Source: Plectrocnemia conspersa (Eukaryota > Arthropoda > Insecta > Trichoptera > Polycentropodidae). Taken from it: a stretch of DNA of 64,000 nt. The DNA is taken from the NCBI GenBank assembly GCA_009617715.1, contig VTFK01000275.1, positions 496,001 through 560,000 on the forward strand. Reading direction: 5' to 3'. Shown here piece by piece: positions 38,221 through 50,850 of the stretch (the first letter of the stretch is position 1; every line of letters begins with the position of its first letter). The notes beneath the pieces were generated by a model. That model was not told the origin of the DNA, did no database searches, and saw only the letters and a program-made list of their open reading frames with translations. Made by a program: the position numbers and the translations under genes.

Positions 38221-38720
38221 TTATATCGAAAGGCTCTCTCTAGCGATCCGCGCCAGATAGAAATCCTTAATATATTGAGATTGAAAATGGTTCGCGGCGA
38301 AATATTCACTGGTCCCCGGAGCTGAGTTTTATCTCTTCGCTCGCAGAATAAAAACAGGGGGCTGCGATAAAAATGTCACGCGTATTTCAGCGACTCGTTA
38401 GATAATTTACCGAAAGCTGAGCACCTCGAGAAAACCGACCCAAAAATAAATCGGCCTCGATCGGTGTGCGCCGGCAATAGGCCGTAAGGTGCGTCTCCTG
38501 AGGGAAATCGACAATCAGACCCTCGACTGATACACGATGGGAAAACGTGAAAAACGACGAAAATAGGATAGAAACTCCCAACCCCCGCTAAAAGTGGAAC
38601 TTTCGATACGAGAGCGTTTTTCAAATTATCAATATTTCGCTCTGGGTTAGAAAACGTGCGGTGTCAATTTCGAGTGAAACGAATCGAAACGACCGTTAAT
38701 AATATTTAATACATTGAAAC
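38221..38720. other. GC-rich non-coding island 23
   Basis: Clear island. Two overlapping minus frames (38376-38624, 38387-38581) in different phases are unrecognised and argue against coding. CpG-rich. Candidate regulatory element. Confidence 0.4.
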
Positions 38721-39410
38721 GTCTAATTTATTTTTAAATGGTTTTTCTATTTAAATTTGCTTTAATAATAGTACAAATAATTAATTATTAAGAGAGCACA
38801 ACAATACTGAAATGTTGAGTTTATTTGACATTTTTTTTTAAAAATCAAATTTTAACAAATAATATTTACATAGAATATTACAAACATCTTAGTCTGACTG
38901 ACAGAAACATTAATTGTATGTAAACATTTCCTTGGAATGATTTTGCATAAACATTAAGCGTTTTATATGTTAAATAATACGGTATTTTGATTTGTATTGA
39001 AGGAATAAACGCTTCAAAAAGCACATATCTGGTAAACGAAATATGTAAATTCGATGTTTATCTAAACCGTGTTTGTTAATAGTAAAAACCAGTATCGGGA
39101 TAATTTAAATTTTTTTACATTAATTTAAAAAATTAAATTTAGGTATTGACTCAAATTTAAAACATAACACATTAAATTTATAAAAATAAAACCGACAAAA
39201 ATTTAAGAACAAGACTTGATTGAAAATTTTCTATGCTAATTTTATGTTATATTTCTTATCGTTGTTGCTAAAATATTGTAATTCAATTATTACTGTAATG
39301 AATCAACACTAACAATAAAATAATTGTATGTATGTATTATATGTTTATCATATGTACAATTATTTTATTGCACATATAACAAAACAAAATAGCTTGAACA
39401 AATGTAATTT
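38721..39410. other. AT-rich spacer
   Basis: Nothing recognised. Confidence 0.45.
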
Positions 39411-40110
39411 CATTGACTAGTATAAATTGCAACAAAATTGCAGTAAGATCCCTAATGTACACTCGGCGCACACATACAGCTTCCGACTCCGGAGGAAACG
39501 AAATGAAAATTGCTAGTATTTCACGGAAGCCAAGCATTTGCAGCGTGACAAAGCTAAGCCATTATGAAGGGAAATCTGCGAAACCGGACAAATCCGAAAC
39601 GCTCCAGAACTTCTCTCCGAGACATTTAAAAATCATGTTAACAAATCCGAGCGGCTTAAGCAGGGAAAAAAATCGGCTTCATTGCCGTTCAATGTCGGAA
39701 ATAAAGGCTTCCGCTATTTTTCCTGCGAGACTTGACCTGAAATTTAAGCACGGACCCAAAAGTGTACTTGGAGCGTAATCGACCTGTAGTTACGGAATAA
39801 GAGACATCTTTACGTTTCTCACCACTCGAACAACAATAAACATTATCCTTGTTGTGGCTCCTGGAGCCCAAGTTTGCCCAGGCCTGCCCTAAAAGAGGCT
39901 AAACCGGATAAGACACGTGGGGGAGAGAGCAGACTCCTCGCAAAGATTACATCTAGCAGACATTATGTAAAACGATACACCGGAGAGACCTAACATAATT
40001 AAACTGAATGCCATTGTTTCGGCGAAGCTTTACTTCGGCCATAAATACGGCAGGAGTGTGCGGCTTTGCGACTATGAATGACGTGAAATAGAATGGTTAG
40101 GATACTGATT
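39411..40110. other. GC-richer island 24 with unsupported 121-codon frame
   Basis: The plus frame 39413-39778 has Ser/Lys-rich, low-information content and no recognisable domain. A minus frame 39689-39871 overlaps its end. GC-rich words continue to about 40080. Treated as non-coding. Confidence 0.3.
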
Positions 40111-41169
40111 AGATACGAAATGTGTATAATAAAATATACTTCTTAGTAACATAATCATTACTTATAAATCATCAGGTGAATTTTATGGTTTACGATGCTT
40201 CGATAAAATAGCTTTGCAATAAACCTTTATATGTTATACCTATAACAAAGTTTGTTTGGCAACAAAGTGCAATTTTTTGGAATATTTCAAATCATAAAAA
40301 AAAAATGTCAAGACACTTATTCAGCGTAAACACTTAGAATATTGTGCTATTATTAATATTTTATATATGTAAATGAAACCCGAGTCTTAATTAATAGTGT
40401 AGCGCTCAAAATGTTTTACTAAAAAAATTATCCTTAAAAACAATAATATCATATTTCATTCATACATACAATAAATGCTTGTAAATTTTATTTATAAATA
40501 CAGAATAAACACAAAGGTGATATTATAAATGCCTAAATTATCATAATTTTCAATTCGCCTACAAGAGTTAATAAAATGGCAACCGAACCAAATTAATGTA
40601 TACATTAATAGTCGAGTAATCACCAGATTTAAAACAACGACTATCGGTCAACTAATCTATATCAGGTTCTATAAATGATCTTACTTTGTCTTCAAATCTA
40701 GGTAATAAACTTCAGATAGACATTATATCTATTACTTTAATTATTTTTCCACTGAAACATATATACAAATATAATTATTGCTAGATGATTCCAGCGTTTA
40801 TAATATAATACAATCATAAAAGCAATATGAATCTTAATTTCCGCAATTAATGCTTCATCTCATAAAAACAAATAGAAAAAATATTGTAATCGTTTTATAT
40901 AACCTTTAAAATTAACAGAAAAAATAAGATATGCTACTGCTTTTTCTAAATTGTATGAACAATATTTTCTAAGACTAGTAACAAAGTAAGTAGTTTAATA
41001 AGTATAATAGTAAAATCAGCATTAGAATTTTTTATAAAAAATAAAAATTTAAAGTGTCATTTAAAACTTTATGAGGAGTCCCTAAAATAACTATTGAAAA
41101 ACAACTTAAATGTTTATTATTCTTAAATGCTTGACTATATTTTAGGTATTTCCCTATCATTTAAAAAAA
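40111..41169. other. AT-rich spacer
   Basis: Nothing recognised upstream of the LINE remnant. Confidence 0.4.
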
Positions 41170-42230
41170 CGCATAAATTTAACTGATGAAATTACTGGAT
41201 AAGGATCATAAAATTCCGATAAGATATCGCCCTACAGCTTACTGCATATATATAATTTTGTAAAATATTTGAAAAAATATTCTCATACCGTTTAAAGAAC
41301 CATTTTTTTTGACGAACAGTTTCGCGAAAATCATTAATAGTTTAACAAAGCATAAATGCGTTTATTTTAATGTTAAACATAGAAAAATCTTTTGAAATGG
41401 TATAGTATGGCAGTTCTCTTTACTAACTTTACAAACGGACCAGGAAGTTTGTTTTGTCCGTTTTTCTTTATTTTGACAACGAACGATTTCCCAAAATTAA
41501 AAAATGCGCATTTAATAATGTACGCTGACGTTATAGCTTTGTATGAGGTTTTTACAGTTTTAATTGCGAATAAATTACAGAAACTTTTGAAAATTAAAAA
41601 AAAATATTTCAAGAAGTTGAAAATTAAAATAAACTACTATAAAGAAAATTAATCAAATTTACAAAACGTAGACAAAATCATTCGCCGCTTCTCTAACGTG
41701 AACAGGGCAGTTACCTAGAATAGAAACCTAATGTTAAATACCTAGGCTCACACGTATGCTATAGCTTAAATTTAATAAACACATTTTGTAACTTCGCTAT
41801 AAAGGACTTGCTGTCATTGTGGCGTTTAGACCTATATAGCATAGAAAGAGCGCGCTTACGAAAAAAATCTTAACATACAATTGATCGAACCCATTTTAAC
41901 ACACGCCTGCTTGGTGTAATACTATTTTTTGTATTGCAAAATAAATCTTTAAAAATAATATAACATAAGACACATTTTTAAACTTGATTTAAAAATATTA
42001 TATATTAGCTTAAAATAGTAACAATAAAAAAATTGTAATTTTGATACCATAAAATACTATAAAAATATTTTGCGTAACCACACTACATATATCAGACTAC
42101 GACAAAAACTACTTTAAATTTACATATTATACAAGCAACAATTTCAAAGCACATATTGTTTTAGAGGCTGAACTTGAAATGGAACGAATTTCTTAGATTG
42201 TCTTCCAATGTTAGTCTGATATTATATTCT
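41170..42230 (+). mobile_element. jockey-like LINE remnant, RT domain with mutated YADD
   Basis: Reading in several plus frames: DKDHKIPIRYRPTA near 41200-41240 (family: KP.KD...P.SYRPIS), EQF and FRENH near 41310-41335, then the open frame 41392-41652. That frame holds GSLFCPFFFILTTNDFPKL (family: QGS-LGP-LF-LY-NDLP), then YADV at 41521-41532 in place of the catalytic YADD, and a KKYFKKLKIKIN tail. Later VKYLGSH (about 41737) and LQNKSLKII (about 41935-41960) match the C-terminal part of jockey-type elements. The second catalytic Asp is lost and stops interrupt the frame. No 5' end or poly(A) tail recognised. A 24-bp identity links its tail to 50798-50821. Confidence 0.85.
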
Positions 42231-42363
42231 ATAACAGTTGTCAAAATATACATATTCAAATTTATTTTTTAGTATTTTCATAGTTGTATATTCCCTATTT
42301 TTGATACTAATATTGCCACGTTAAATTAATAACCATTTATTTATGCACATCATATTCCACGGA

Positions 42364-42386
42364 TATATAATATAATATAATATAAT
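42364..42386. repeat. short TAATA tandem repeat
   Basis: About four and a half units of a 5-base TAATA repeat. Confidence 0.8.
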
Positions 42387-42480
42387 GTATCATTTATCTT
42401 GTTTCATCTGTATCCAATCTTGTGAATTTGAATCTACAATATTAAATGTAACTATTTTCCAACATATAGACTGATCCTTA

Positions 42481-42860
42481 TACCCAATCAATGTGATAGC
42501 TGATACCCAGATTAGTCTGCGACGTCGTATCTGCATATTGCGGCCGTAACTATAAAGATTCAATTCCAGCAGGAAACAAAAGGTTAAACGGGATTAAATT
42601 GCGCTTAGGAAAATTTCGCGGTTTAACCCCCTCGTATTAGGCAGATACCTGTATGTGTGCGGTGGCGTTATCGAAAATTGAATCTGACCTAAATTGTTAA
42701 CTTAAAATTGAATCGATGCAACGAGTGCCGTTGTGTGGTTTTATGATGGGTTTTTATTTGCTCGCTCGACAGTTTAAAAGCTAAACTGCATGAAACCGAA
42801 CGAACGCTTTGGATTTTCCAAACGTATCATAATACAACTCAATATATTTTGAATACATTT
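42481..42860. other. GC-richer non-coding island 25
   Basis: Non-coding island with gcggccgtaactataaag near 42540 and no frame. Confidence 0.35.
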
Positions 42861-43530
42861 CATTGCTACTAAACATGATCGAATTGAAATCTAAACCATG
42901 ATGAAATACACAAACATTTCATATGGTAAATATTGGGTAATGTTATTTTTTTAGTTTCTCACTAACCCGTTAGTAATATAAAATATTAACATACATCTAC
43001 AAAGGCAACTTAAGCCGCAAGTTATTTAACTCTGAGGATCAGCAAGCAACGTCAACATGGAAATAGTTTTAAAATCAATTTTTTTGAAAAATGTATGTAT
43101 GTCCCAGACTTTATTTTTCACATTAAACTTGTCAATAAAGAAGTGTAAATTGCAAAAAAAAAAGAGTACATGATAAGACTGGAGAAATATCGCAACAAAT
43201 TGTCATATAAATTGATTACATAGAGATCTACTGGAAGATTAAAGAGAAAAATGAATGATTAAGGTTGTCCTGGTGAATCGCTAATAGGCGATTCACAAAC
43301 GTGAGAATTAATAAAAAAATTATGTTAAGTAACAGAATAAAAAAACAGACTGCAAAAACATCTATATATGCGATTTAGGGTTTTTTCTTAGAACACATTT
43401 TATAAATATTTTTTTTTTTACAAAATATTTAAATATTTTACTTTATTAAATTAAATTAAATATATCAGTTTAATTTTATATTATTGAAGATATATACACA
43501 ACTTTATGCAAAACTACTCCGTACTTATAT
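42861..43530. other. AT-rich spacer with one hairpin
   Basis: A 9-bp perfect hairpin gtgaatcgc-taatag-gcgattcac is at 43273-43296. A weak resemblance to a Tc1-type transposase start is discussed under rejected items. Confidence 0.35.
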
Positions 43531-44350
43531 TCAGATTAAAGCCATCGAAGAAAAACGCAGCGGTAATTAGCGTTTTGTATTTTCTATCGCGACGCATAAA
43601 TTTGCATAATATCGTTTATGCGAACTCCCCTGAGAGGATAGGGGTGTTTTGAAAACTATCAGTACGCTGTGTTTTCTCATTTTTGACTTCATGAAAGGAA
43701 AGGAACGGTCTAGCGAGTGGCCCCGGAAAGATATATTCCCGTTTAATGATAATGGTAGGGGAGTGCGGTGGGCATCGGCCCCGGGTCCATTGTTAGCCCA
43801 CCCGGTCCAAATAAATCACGCTGGCAACAACAAACATCACTCTGCTCCTTTGGCTCACCCTTCGAGAGGGTGCTCATTGTGTGCGAGGTTCTTTCTCAGG
43901 AGGCCCAAGATGAACTCCGTACGTGATATGGTCTAGCTGAGCTGGTGGCTGCTGCGGGCCCTTACATCAAAGGTCGAGTTAACTACTCTTCATTGTTGTT
44001 GGGATGGTGTTTACAGTGTAGACTCTTGGAAACATCATAATTCATGATGAGTGCTTTAATTTGCATGTAAAATACTTTGAGGGATATTTGGAAAGTTAAA
44101 ATGAAGGCAATGTTTTACTTGGTTGGCACATTACATTATGATCCACGCGACGTGACAGACGCTGTAACTTTGTGCTTGCAGTGTATGATAAATCAGGAAT
44201 AGATAAGCTTTAAGGATCGATGAATGATATAAAAAATGTCGGTGTAATCTTTATAACATGGTTATCATAAACGCTGCGCGTGTTGAGTGGCAAAAAACAG
44301 AGCAGGTGCGAGATTTTACATTCAAAAACTTGTTCTTAGGTTCATAAAAT
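43531..44350. other. GC-rich island 26 (candidate regulatory)
   Basis: Long island. Plus frame 43649-43936 (95 codons) is unrecognised. Inverted octamers ATTTGCAT at 43600-43607 and 44059-44066. CTGAGCTGGTGGCTGCTGC near 43937 is a GC-rich triplet-like patch. Confidence 0.4.
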
Positions 44351-44903
44351 GAATATTAATATGGTAATGATGAATATAATAAAATATAATTGGAATAATA
44401 TAACAAATCAATTCCAAAACTAAAACACTTCTTTAATATTTTCTAGAGTTTTTAAACACTCCTGATATAAAATCTACACTTAACTACTTAGCGAGACGGG
44501 CTAAATGCGTTCCAATTTTAGCGAAACTGAGTCACGCTCACCTGTATTAACTTGTAGCGTTATAGTTTTAACTAACATTAACGTTTGCAAATTTTTTATT
44601 CAGTGCAAATTTATCTGCAGTTGTGATCGTTAAAATCAGAATATTCGTCTAAATGTGGATTACTGAGTAAAAATATAATGCAAAAATCAGCACAGTTATT
44701 ACACATTTACAAAATATTTTTTTTGAAGATTTTGTTTATTATGTGAAATTTAAGATCAGTTACTTAGAAAGTCTGGATTTTTGACAAAGTAAACAATTTT
44801 CATTTAAGATAGTATATACAAATATTTTAGGAATATTTATATAGTTAAAAATCGGACGAATAATTTGAATATTCTATTGAGAACCCTAGTTCACGAGTAC
44901 GGA
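44351..44903. other. AT-rich spacer
   Basis: Nothing recognised. Confidence 0.4.
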
Positions 44904-44981
44904 TTGTAATACCGAGAGTACTGATACCGATAATATCGGTATTGGGACAAAAATCGACCTTCGATACTACCGGTATTACAA
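44904..44981. mobile_element. 78-bp palindromic mini-element
   Basis: Ends are the perfect inverted pair ttgtaatacc / ggtattacaa. Inside are further inverted words (taccgataatatcggta). Looks like a much-deleted DNA transposon or MITE core. No target duplication seen, so the ends may not be the true termini. Confidence 0.45.
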
Positions 44982-45400
44982 ACTAAAAAACTGGTGTTGC
45001 CGAAAAAATCGTTTTTTTTTCTTCTTCAAATCTCCATGGTTTAGAACTACAAAAGAGACGATGCTTATATTACTTTAAAGCAAAAACAGAGATGTAGTCT
45101 TGTCGGCGTAGGATATCAAAGTAAAATAATATTATACAGTATTAATGTATTTTTTATTCTCTAATATGTTTTTCTATTATTCAGTGCTTATAAAATGTCT
45201 ATTTATAACATGTGTTTTCTATTAATTAAAGTCTTTTTTTCCTAGCTGATGATTGATATAGTTGAAAATGCAAAGAAACATTTCATAATCAAACAAAAAA
45301 TCTACAAAACATACTCATTGAAAGGGATAATAATATAATTAGGACCACTATTTATCTATTTATAAGAAAAAATATATATTTAGACCAGGTTAATTCGTTT
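44982..45400. other. AT-rich spacer
   Basis: Nothing recognised. Confidence 0.4.
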
Positions 45401-45790
45401 GATAGTTAATCACGTTTTCACTCCTTTGGGGCAACAAGAAATGACTAAATCTGATCGGCGCTGTTGGTCTCTGCCACTGTAAATATACATAGCGTAGCCA
45501 TCGCTGCAGCAATGGCTGGCTTTAAGTGATTACGGAAGCTCCCCGGAGGACGGGAGGGACACTGACATCCTGACGGCGTCTCCTGAGGGTTTGAGCCGGG
45601 CCTGGTCAACTTGCAAATCTAGTGTTTACTTCGATAAAACTTTTGACTGATTACTCTACTTAGTAGCGCGGCCGCAGACCCGCTTGTTGCCCTTACAATA
45701 TTTACAATTCCCCAGGATAAACTTATTGACTGTGCGCTTCGCAATTCCAAATAGACATTTCTAAAAGTCAAACAAACCTGCTTACTGGTG
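45401..45790. other. GC-rich non-coding island 27
   Basis: Compact GC-rich stretch (peak 45440-45620) lacking a long frame. Resembles island 3 in composition; no shared long word seen. Confidence 0.35.
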
Positions 45791-47130
45791 TATTTTTTAA
45801 GTTGATTTAAATAAAATAATAATTAATAAATATTTTTAAAAGTAAATTTAAATTATTGAAAAATAATGAAAATTTATTTGTAAAAAATTGTTATAATTAT
45901 CTATGACAAACTAAACCCTAATGACAGTTTTATTTTATATAGCAGTTTTTTTAATTATAACAGTACGAAAATAAACAGCGCTCAACAATAAGACAACATA
46001 CTTAAATCCAGTCAATAAACTTTGAACCAAACAAGTTGTGATAACATAATCAATAAGTTAAATTTTAAGAAATGGTATAATAAATAAATATGCGACAATC
46101 ACGCGATTTGATGAATTATTAAAATGTGTTCAATTACATTTATGTCTTAGGCAAAACATATGTAAATTCAACTAGCAAATAAATACGCGTAACTTGACTC
46201 CAAGCCTAAAAATAACTAAGTTAGACATTTTACCTAAATCACGAAGTAAATGTTTTTTTTTATTTACTCCAAGATTGAATAAATTTAGTTCGTAGCTCAT
46301 TATTCTCAAATTTAATATTTTTATATAAATTTAAAAAATATATATAATATAAATGTCTACTTATGTCTCAGTTGTTTATTTTAAAGTTTAAATACTGTAT
46401 TAATAATATTTTTAGTTTTTTAAATAGCTAATAAAATATACTACTATGCTATTACAATGGCCATTAAATAAAACATTTACAAAACTTGAGTAATAATATT
46501 ATTTTCTAGAGTATTGTTACGAGAAATTTATGAAAACATTAACTTTTTGCTGCCCTGTACACAGGCGTACTATATATAATTTTAATATCATATGTTTGCG
46601 TTTTACTTATAGCTTGACCTTAAGCTTTTTCCTGTCGCAATAAATATTTTTTATATATGTATTACATTTATATATTACTCGTTATACAAACATTGATTTA
46701 TATATTATTAGACTCGTACATTTATTATGACAAATATACTTGAAATACATACAATTTGTTAGTTTTCATAGTCAAATTCGATAGTTTAGCTCAGGAAAAG
46801 CTTTTGACGAGTATATGATTTAGAATATTTCATTCTTCTACTTTTATAAATGAAAAATATATGAAATATTATTGAATTAAATAATAATGACTGAATTTGC
46901 AATTTTGCATTTACTTTAAACCTAATTACACATTTAAATACTTTTAACTATGTGTTATAAGGTAAACAATTATATAGCAATGATATGTAGACTATTAAAC
47001 TATAATTGTTCCTTTGACATTTACTGATTAATAAGGTAGACCACTTTCTGATCACAAGTTGCTAAAGATAACAAAAATAAATTTTAAAAATATGGTAAAA
47101 TTATCTATGTTTTAAATGACAGGTTTCCAA
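45791..47130. other. AT-rich spacer
   Basis: About 1.3 kb with no recognised feature. Confidence 0.5.
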
Positions 47131-48010
47131 GAAGATTTTTTAACTTCCGAAAAATTAAGACAAGCTTAACAATGAAAACACGATCTATTTTCAATAGATA
47201 TTGATAGTGCACCAAGTGAGCTACAACTTACTTATTAAAATTAAATTAAGACCAGCTTTTGAGATATTGAGTAAAATTTTCTTTAGCCAAAACGTTCCCA
47301 CCAAGATCGTAAAAATAGTTTTATGACCCAAAAAGTTATTCCAATGCGTCACGATGATCAAGAAAGAATCCAAAGTATAATTTCAATGTAAATCATAAAA
47401 TTAAATGATACGAACCGGACCAGCTCCTCTTAGCTGACGTAAAAATGAATTACATATAACACGTCATACAATTTTTCGTTATGCAAATGTAGCATATAAA
47501 ATGCGAACTATTTTCAAAATTCATACGTGGTACGTATTTTGTACATGAAGTTAAATAAAATAATAAAATCGTTTCCTATCATTCACTTTCCATTTTCAGC
47601 AAATATCTTCAACACCGTACCTTTCAATAAGTCGCGAAAAGACCAGCACACCCAGAGGGTTAGAATCTATAGGCTGAAATGCCGATATGATCACCGTTGA
47701 GCTTAAAATAAACGCCGGTCGAGCTTTTACTCTAATTGGATTATCTGTCTGATGTTTGCTTGGAGCAAACCTGACCGGCTTCGGCAGCAGCCTGTACGCA
47801 CGCTTTTATTGCACACACGTATGCCATTACGACATAGCAATTATGCTTAGCTTCAATCCTAATCGAGGCTCTCATAGCCGGTTAGCTGTGCTACTATGAT
47901 CGCATATTGTGTGTATTGTAAGTACATATTGTACGGCAGACGTGTGTACGCGTGTGACTGATTACTGATTGCCTCTTTCAGTTTGAACTAATGGTATAGG
48001 ATAAGCTTTA
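47131..48010. other. GC-richer island 28 containing duplicated 34-mer
   Basis: Gradual rise in GC, peak 47640-47960. Includes copy B of the duplicated sequence. No coding frame. Confidence 0.35.
47456..47489 (+). repeat. duplicated 34-mer, copy B
   Basis: Matches 4634-4667 at 30 of 34 positions in the same orientation. This copy contains a perfect octamer ATGCAAAT (47481-47488). Confidence 0.6.
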
Positions 48011-48690
48011 ATGTTTAATTAATAATTTTTTAATTTTTAAAATGTTCATTAGACAATACTAATGCTGAATAATTTACGCGCATATTGCTTTAATTCAAAA
48101 GCCTATATTTTTTACTATTCGTTGTGCTTTTATATAGCGATACGTATTAAATTGTATTCCAAATAAATATTTTCCAAGTGACAAGATTTAGCATTCGCAA
48201 ATTAAAAATAATAAATATAAGCGCGATTGAATTGTACTAGTGGGTTAGAACCTTATATAATTTTGAGTCAGATTAAATAAAAAAAAATTGTATTTTTTAT
48301 GATGAAACATCAGATATAGTATTTGCTAATAATATATTATATGAATTAATCATTATGTTAAAAAAAATCTATGTGAGTGAAAAAAATACAATTTTTTTCC
48401 AGTGTTAATTTTATAACATCAATTATTTCTGATTCACAATTCAAAACCACTTATATTATATTGGAAAAATATGTTTTTCTATTATCTATAATAGCAGCAA
48501 TAGCTTCACATCCTATTGATTATCCTTAGTAGAAACAAATTTTATTATAGCTTTACCTTAAAAATATATTTAATTAAATTGTCATTTTCAATTTATCTGT
48601 CTATTTTTTAATACTATTAATATTATAAATACAACCTCAAAAATTTTACACATTCTTTATCCGTAGTATATCCGAAAAAAACATCTACCT
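48011..48690. other. AT-rich spacer
   Basis: Nothing recognised. Confidence 0.45.
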
Positions 48691-49067
48691 ACGATAAATA
48701 TTTTCAATACCGTAAAAAACATACACATAAGCATAAACACACATACACGCACACAAATCTACATTTTCCTGAATATTGCGAACGCAGTATGGAGGAGGCA
48801 TGAAGCAGCTAGGTACATCACGAGCCCCACTTTATGGTTTTATGACCGTTCGTGCTCGAGAATCCGTTTATTTCTTTCTTGGTATCCTAGATCTGACTTA
48901 CATACGTACATATACGTGAATATTTGTACGTACAAAGAAAATGTTGTATTATCCTTTTACTGCCTACAGCCGAGAACAATCAACACGTGACGAGATCCAA
49001 TATCGGTGCAAAACTTTTAGATTCGCACTTAAATCCATTAAACGTTAACGTAGATCAAACTGCGCTC
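48691..49067. other. weakly GC-richer flank
   Basis: Moderately GC-richer. The frame 48924-49133 runs into the following transposon and is not a gene. Confidence 0.3.
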
Positions 49068-49390
49068 TTAACCCTTTATGTGCCAAAGCACTTTGGTGTA
49101 ATATACAACCGTAATGCCAGCCTTTGTTATTAAAAATTACAAAGGTACAAGTTGCTTATGACTGCCCTGGCGACGTAGAAAAAATAACATTTAATTTTCG
49201 CTATTTTATGAATGCTATAGAGTTATAATTACAAACGTTTCTCCATAGATCGCCCTATATACCTAAAGTATTGTAATCTTATTTCAAAGCAAAAATGCGA
49301 ATTTTTGCGAGAGCTTCGTAGGAAGCTCGTGACAATACGGTCGCGACTCGATATAGCTTCGTATGGCGTCCATGGCACATAAACAGTTAA
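49068..49390. mobile_element. piggyBac-type MITE with TTAA target sites
   Basis: TTAA (49068-49071) is followed by ccctttatgtgcca. The right side ends tggcacataaacag before TTAA (49387-49390). The 14-base ends are inverted copies at 12 of 14 positions. A TTAA duplication plus CCYTTT-type ends is the piggyBac hallmark. The 315-bp interior has no transposase frame, so it would depend on an autonomous relative. Subterminal GC-richer words (gcgagagcttcgtaggaagc) include an inverted gagctt/aagctc pair. Confidence 0.85.
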
Positions 49391-50569
49391 AATGACTCCT
49401 GTGACTTCCTAGACTGTGTTATTCTCTATAAAGAGCACATATTAAAAATGAGATTTTATTTTATATTGTATATAAATTGTATATACTAATTAATTAAAAA
49501 AGTGCATGTGTGAATTATACTCGAAATATTATTATTATTAAACTAGTAATACATTTACCGAGTTGCGAATTAACTTTTTTTATCATGTATCTCCTTATTA
49601 GAATTTTCTTCAATATATAATACGTACGACTAAGCACAATTTCAATTAACCATCCCAGAGATTAAAAACATATAAGTAAATCTAATATGATATGATCAGA
49701 TTGGAATTATAATTATATCATTAATTCTGATTTCTCAGACACGATAGAAATCTAAAAACGCTGAAGTCTGTATGGGATTAAAACTCATGTCTTTCAGAAT
49801 AATAGCAAGAGATTTATACTACTAGTCTATCAAACTGGTATATTTTTCGTAACTTGCACCGCATTGTATTTCAGTTCAAACTATTATAAGTAAATCATTT
49901 TTTGGCACCATAAGGCATAAAAAACTGATAATGAATAAGAAGATAATAATAAATAACACAACACCCCCTCGTGAAATAAATACAAAATAAATTTATCTAC
50001 TATGAACTTTTTTCAATCACAGTCCATTTCCAACCGAGTAAAAATTGGAACTTATTATAAAACAACCTAAAATAATTATTATCTGTATGTTAACTACCAA
50101 CACCTTCTATATAAAAGCCTAATACACTAGCCGCAGTTTTGTAGTGACGTCAAAAGCGATAGGAAAAACAAAAGATGGCAAAATTTGCGATTTTTAAATT
50201 TTTTTTTTTTCCTTTATGTTTCGTTCTCAATTATTTATGTATGAGTATAGTTTGCTATACCGTGATTTTTCATTTTATAACAAAGACAAAATGAGATTTT
50301 CTCTTACTAAATTATATTTTAAATCATGATTTTTTTAATTTTTTTTTTTAAATTACTATAAAGATAACTGTTATATTTTGTTTTATTTATTATATTTTGA
50401 TCAATAAAAAATTATATGAAACAACAAAAAACATACCGGCAAGTGAATTTTTTAATATACGCTGCGCTAATAATATCCATTTCCTTGATTACATCAGGAT
50501 CTACCTGTCTGACCTTTTATTTGCTTAGGAAATTCACTCTTAAAAGTTACAACAATTGCGTTTCTTAAA
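49391..50569. other. AT-rich spacer
   Basis: Contains a CRE core TGACGTCA at 50145-50152. Otherwise nothing recognised. Confidence 0.4.
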
Positions 50570-50850
50570 CCGATATTTAATAAAAATAGCGCGCTTACCA
50601 AAAAATAAAAAATCTTTATATACATAAATTATTCAGATACATATTAACATATGCCTATCCGGTGTAAAGTATCACAAGTAATATATTTTTCTAAACTTCA
50701 AGTCATTTAAAGTAAAGCCATTAAAATAATATTTAATACCCTTTTTTATAATAACCTTTAAAATAATACTTGGCATTTTCATACCAAAAATTAGTTCAAA
50801 AATATTTTGCGTAACCACACTTAATCACTAATCTCGTGTTTCAAGTATTA
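50570..50850 (+). mobile_element. jockey-like LINE C-terminal fragment
   Basis: Plus-strand reading NSALTKK, HMPIR, SKLQVI and KAIKIIFNT follows the C-terminal segment of jockey-type elements, also present near 41845-41960 here. It shares 24 identical bases (aaaaatattttgcgtaacca plus cact) with 42061-42084. Stops interrupt all frames. No other domains remain, so it is a 3' fragment of the same or a close family. Confidence 0.7.

Noticed and set aside
43140..43340. Weak likeness to a Tc1-type transposase N-terminus (fragments such as RFTNVR) near an aggttgtcc word
   Set aside because: Matches are short, spread over three frames and broken by stops; not enough to call an element.
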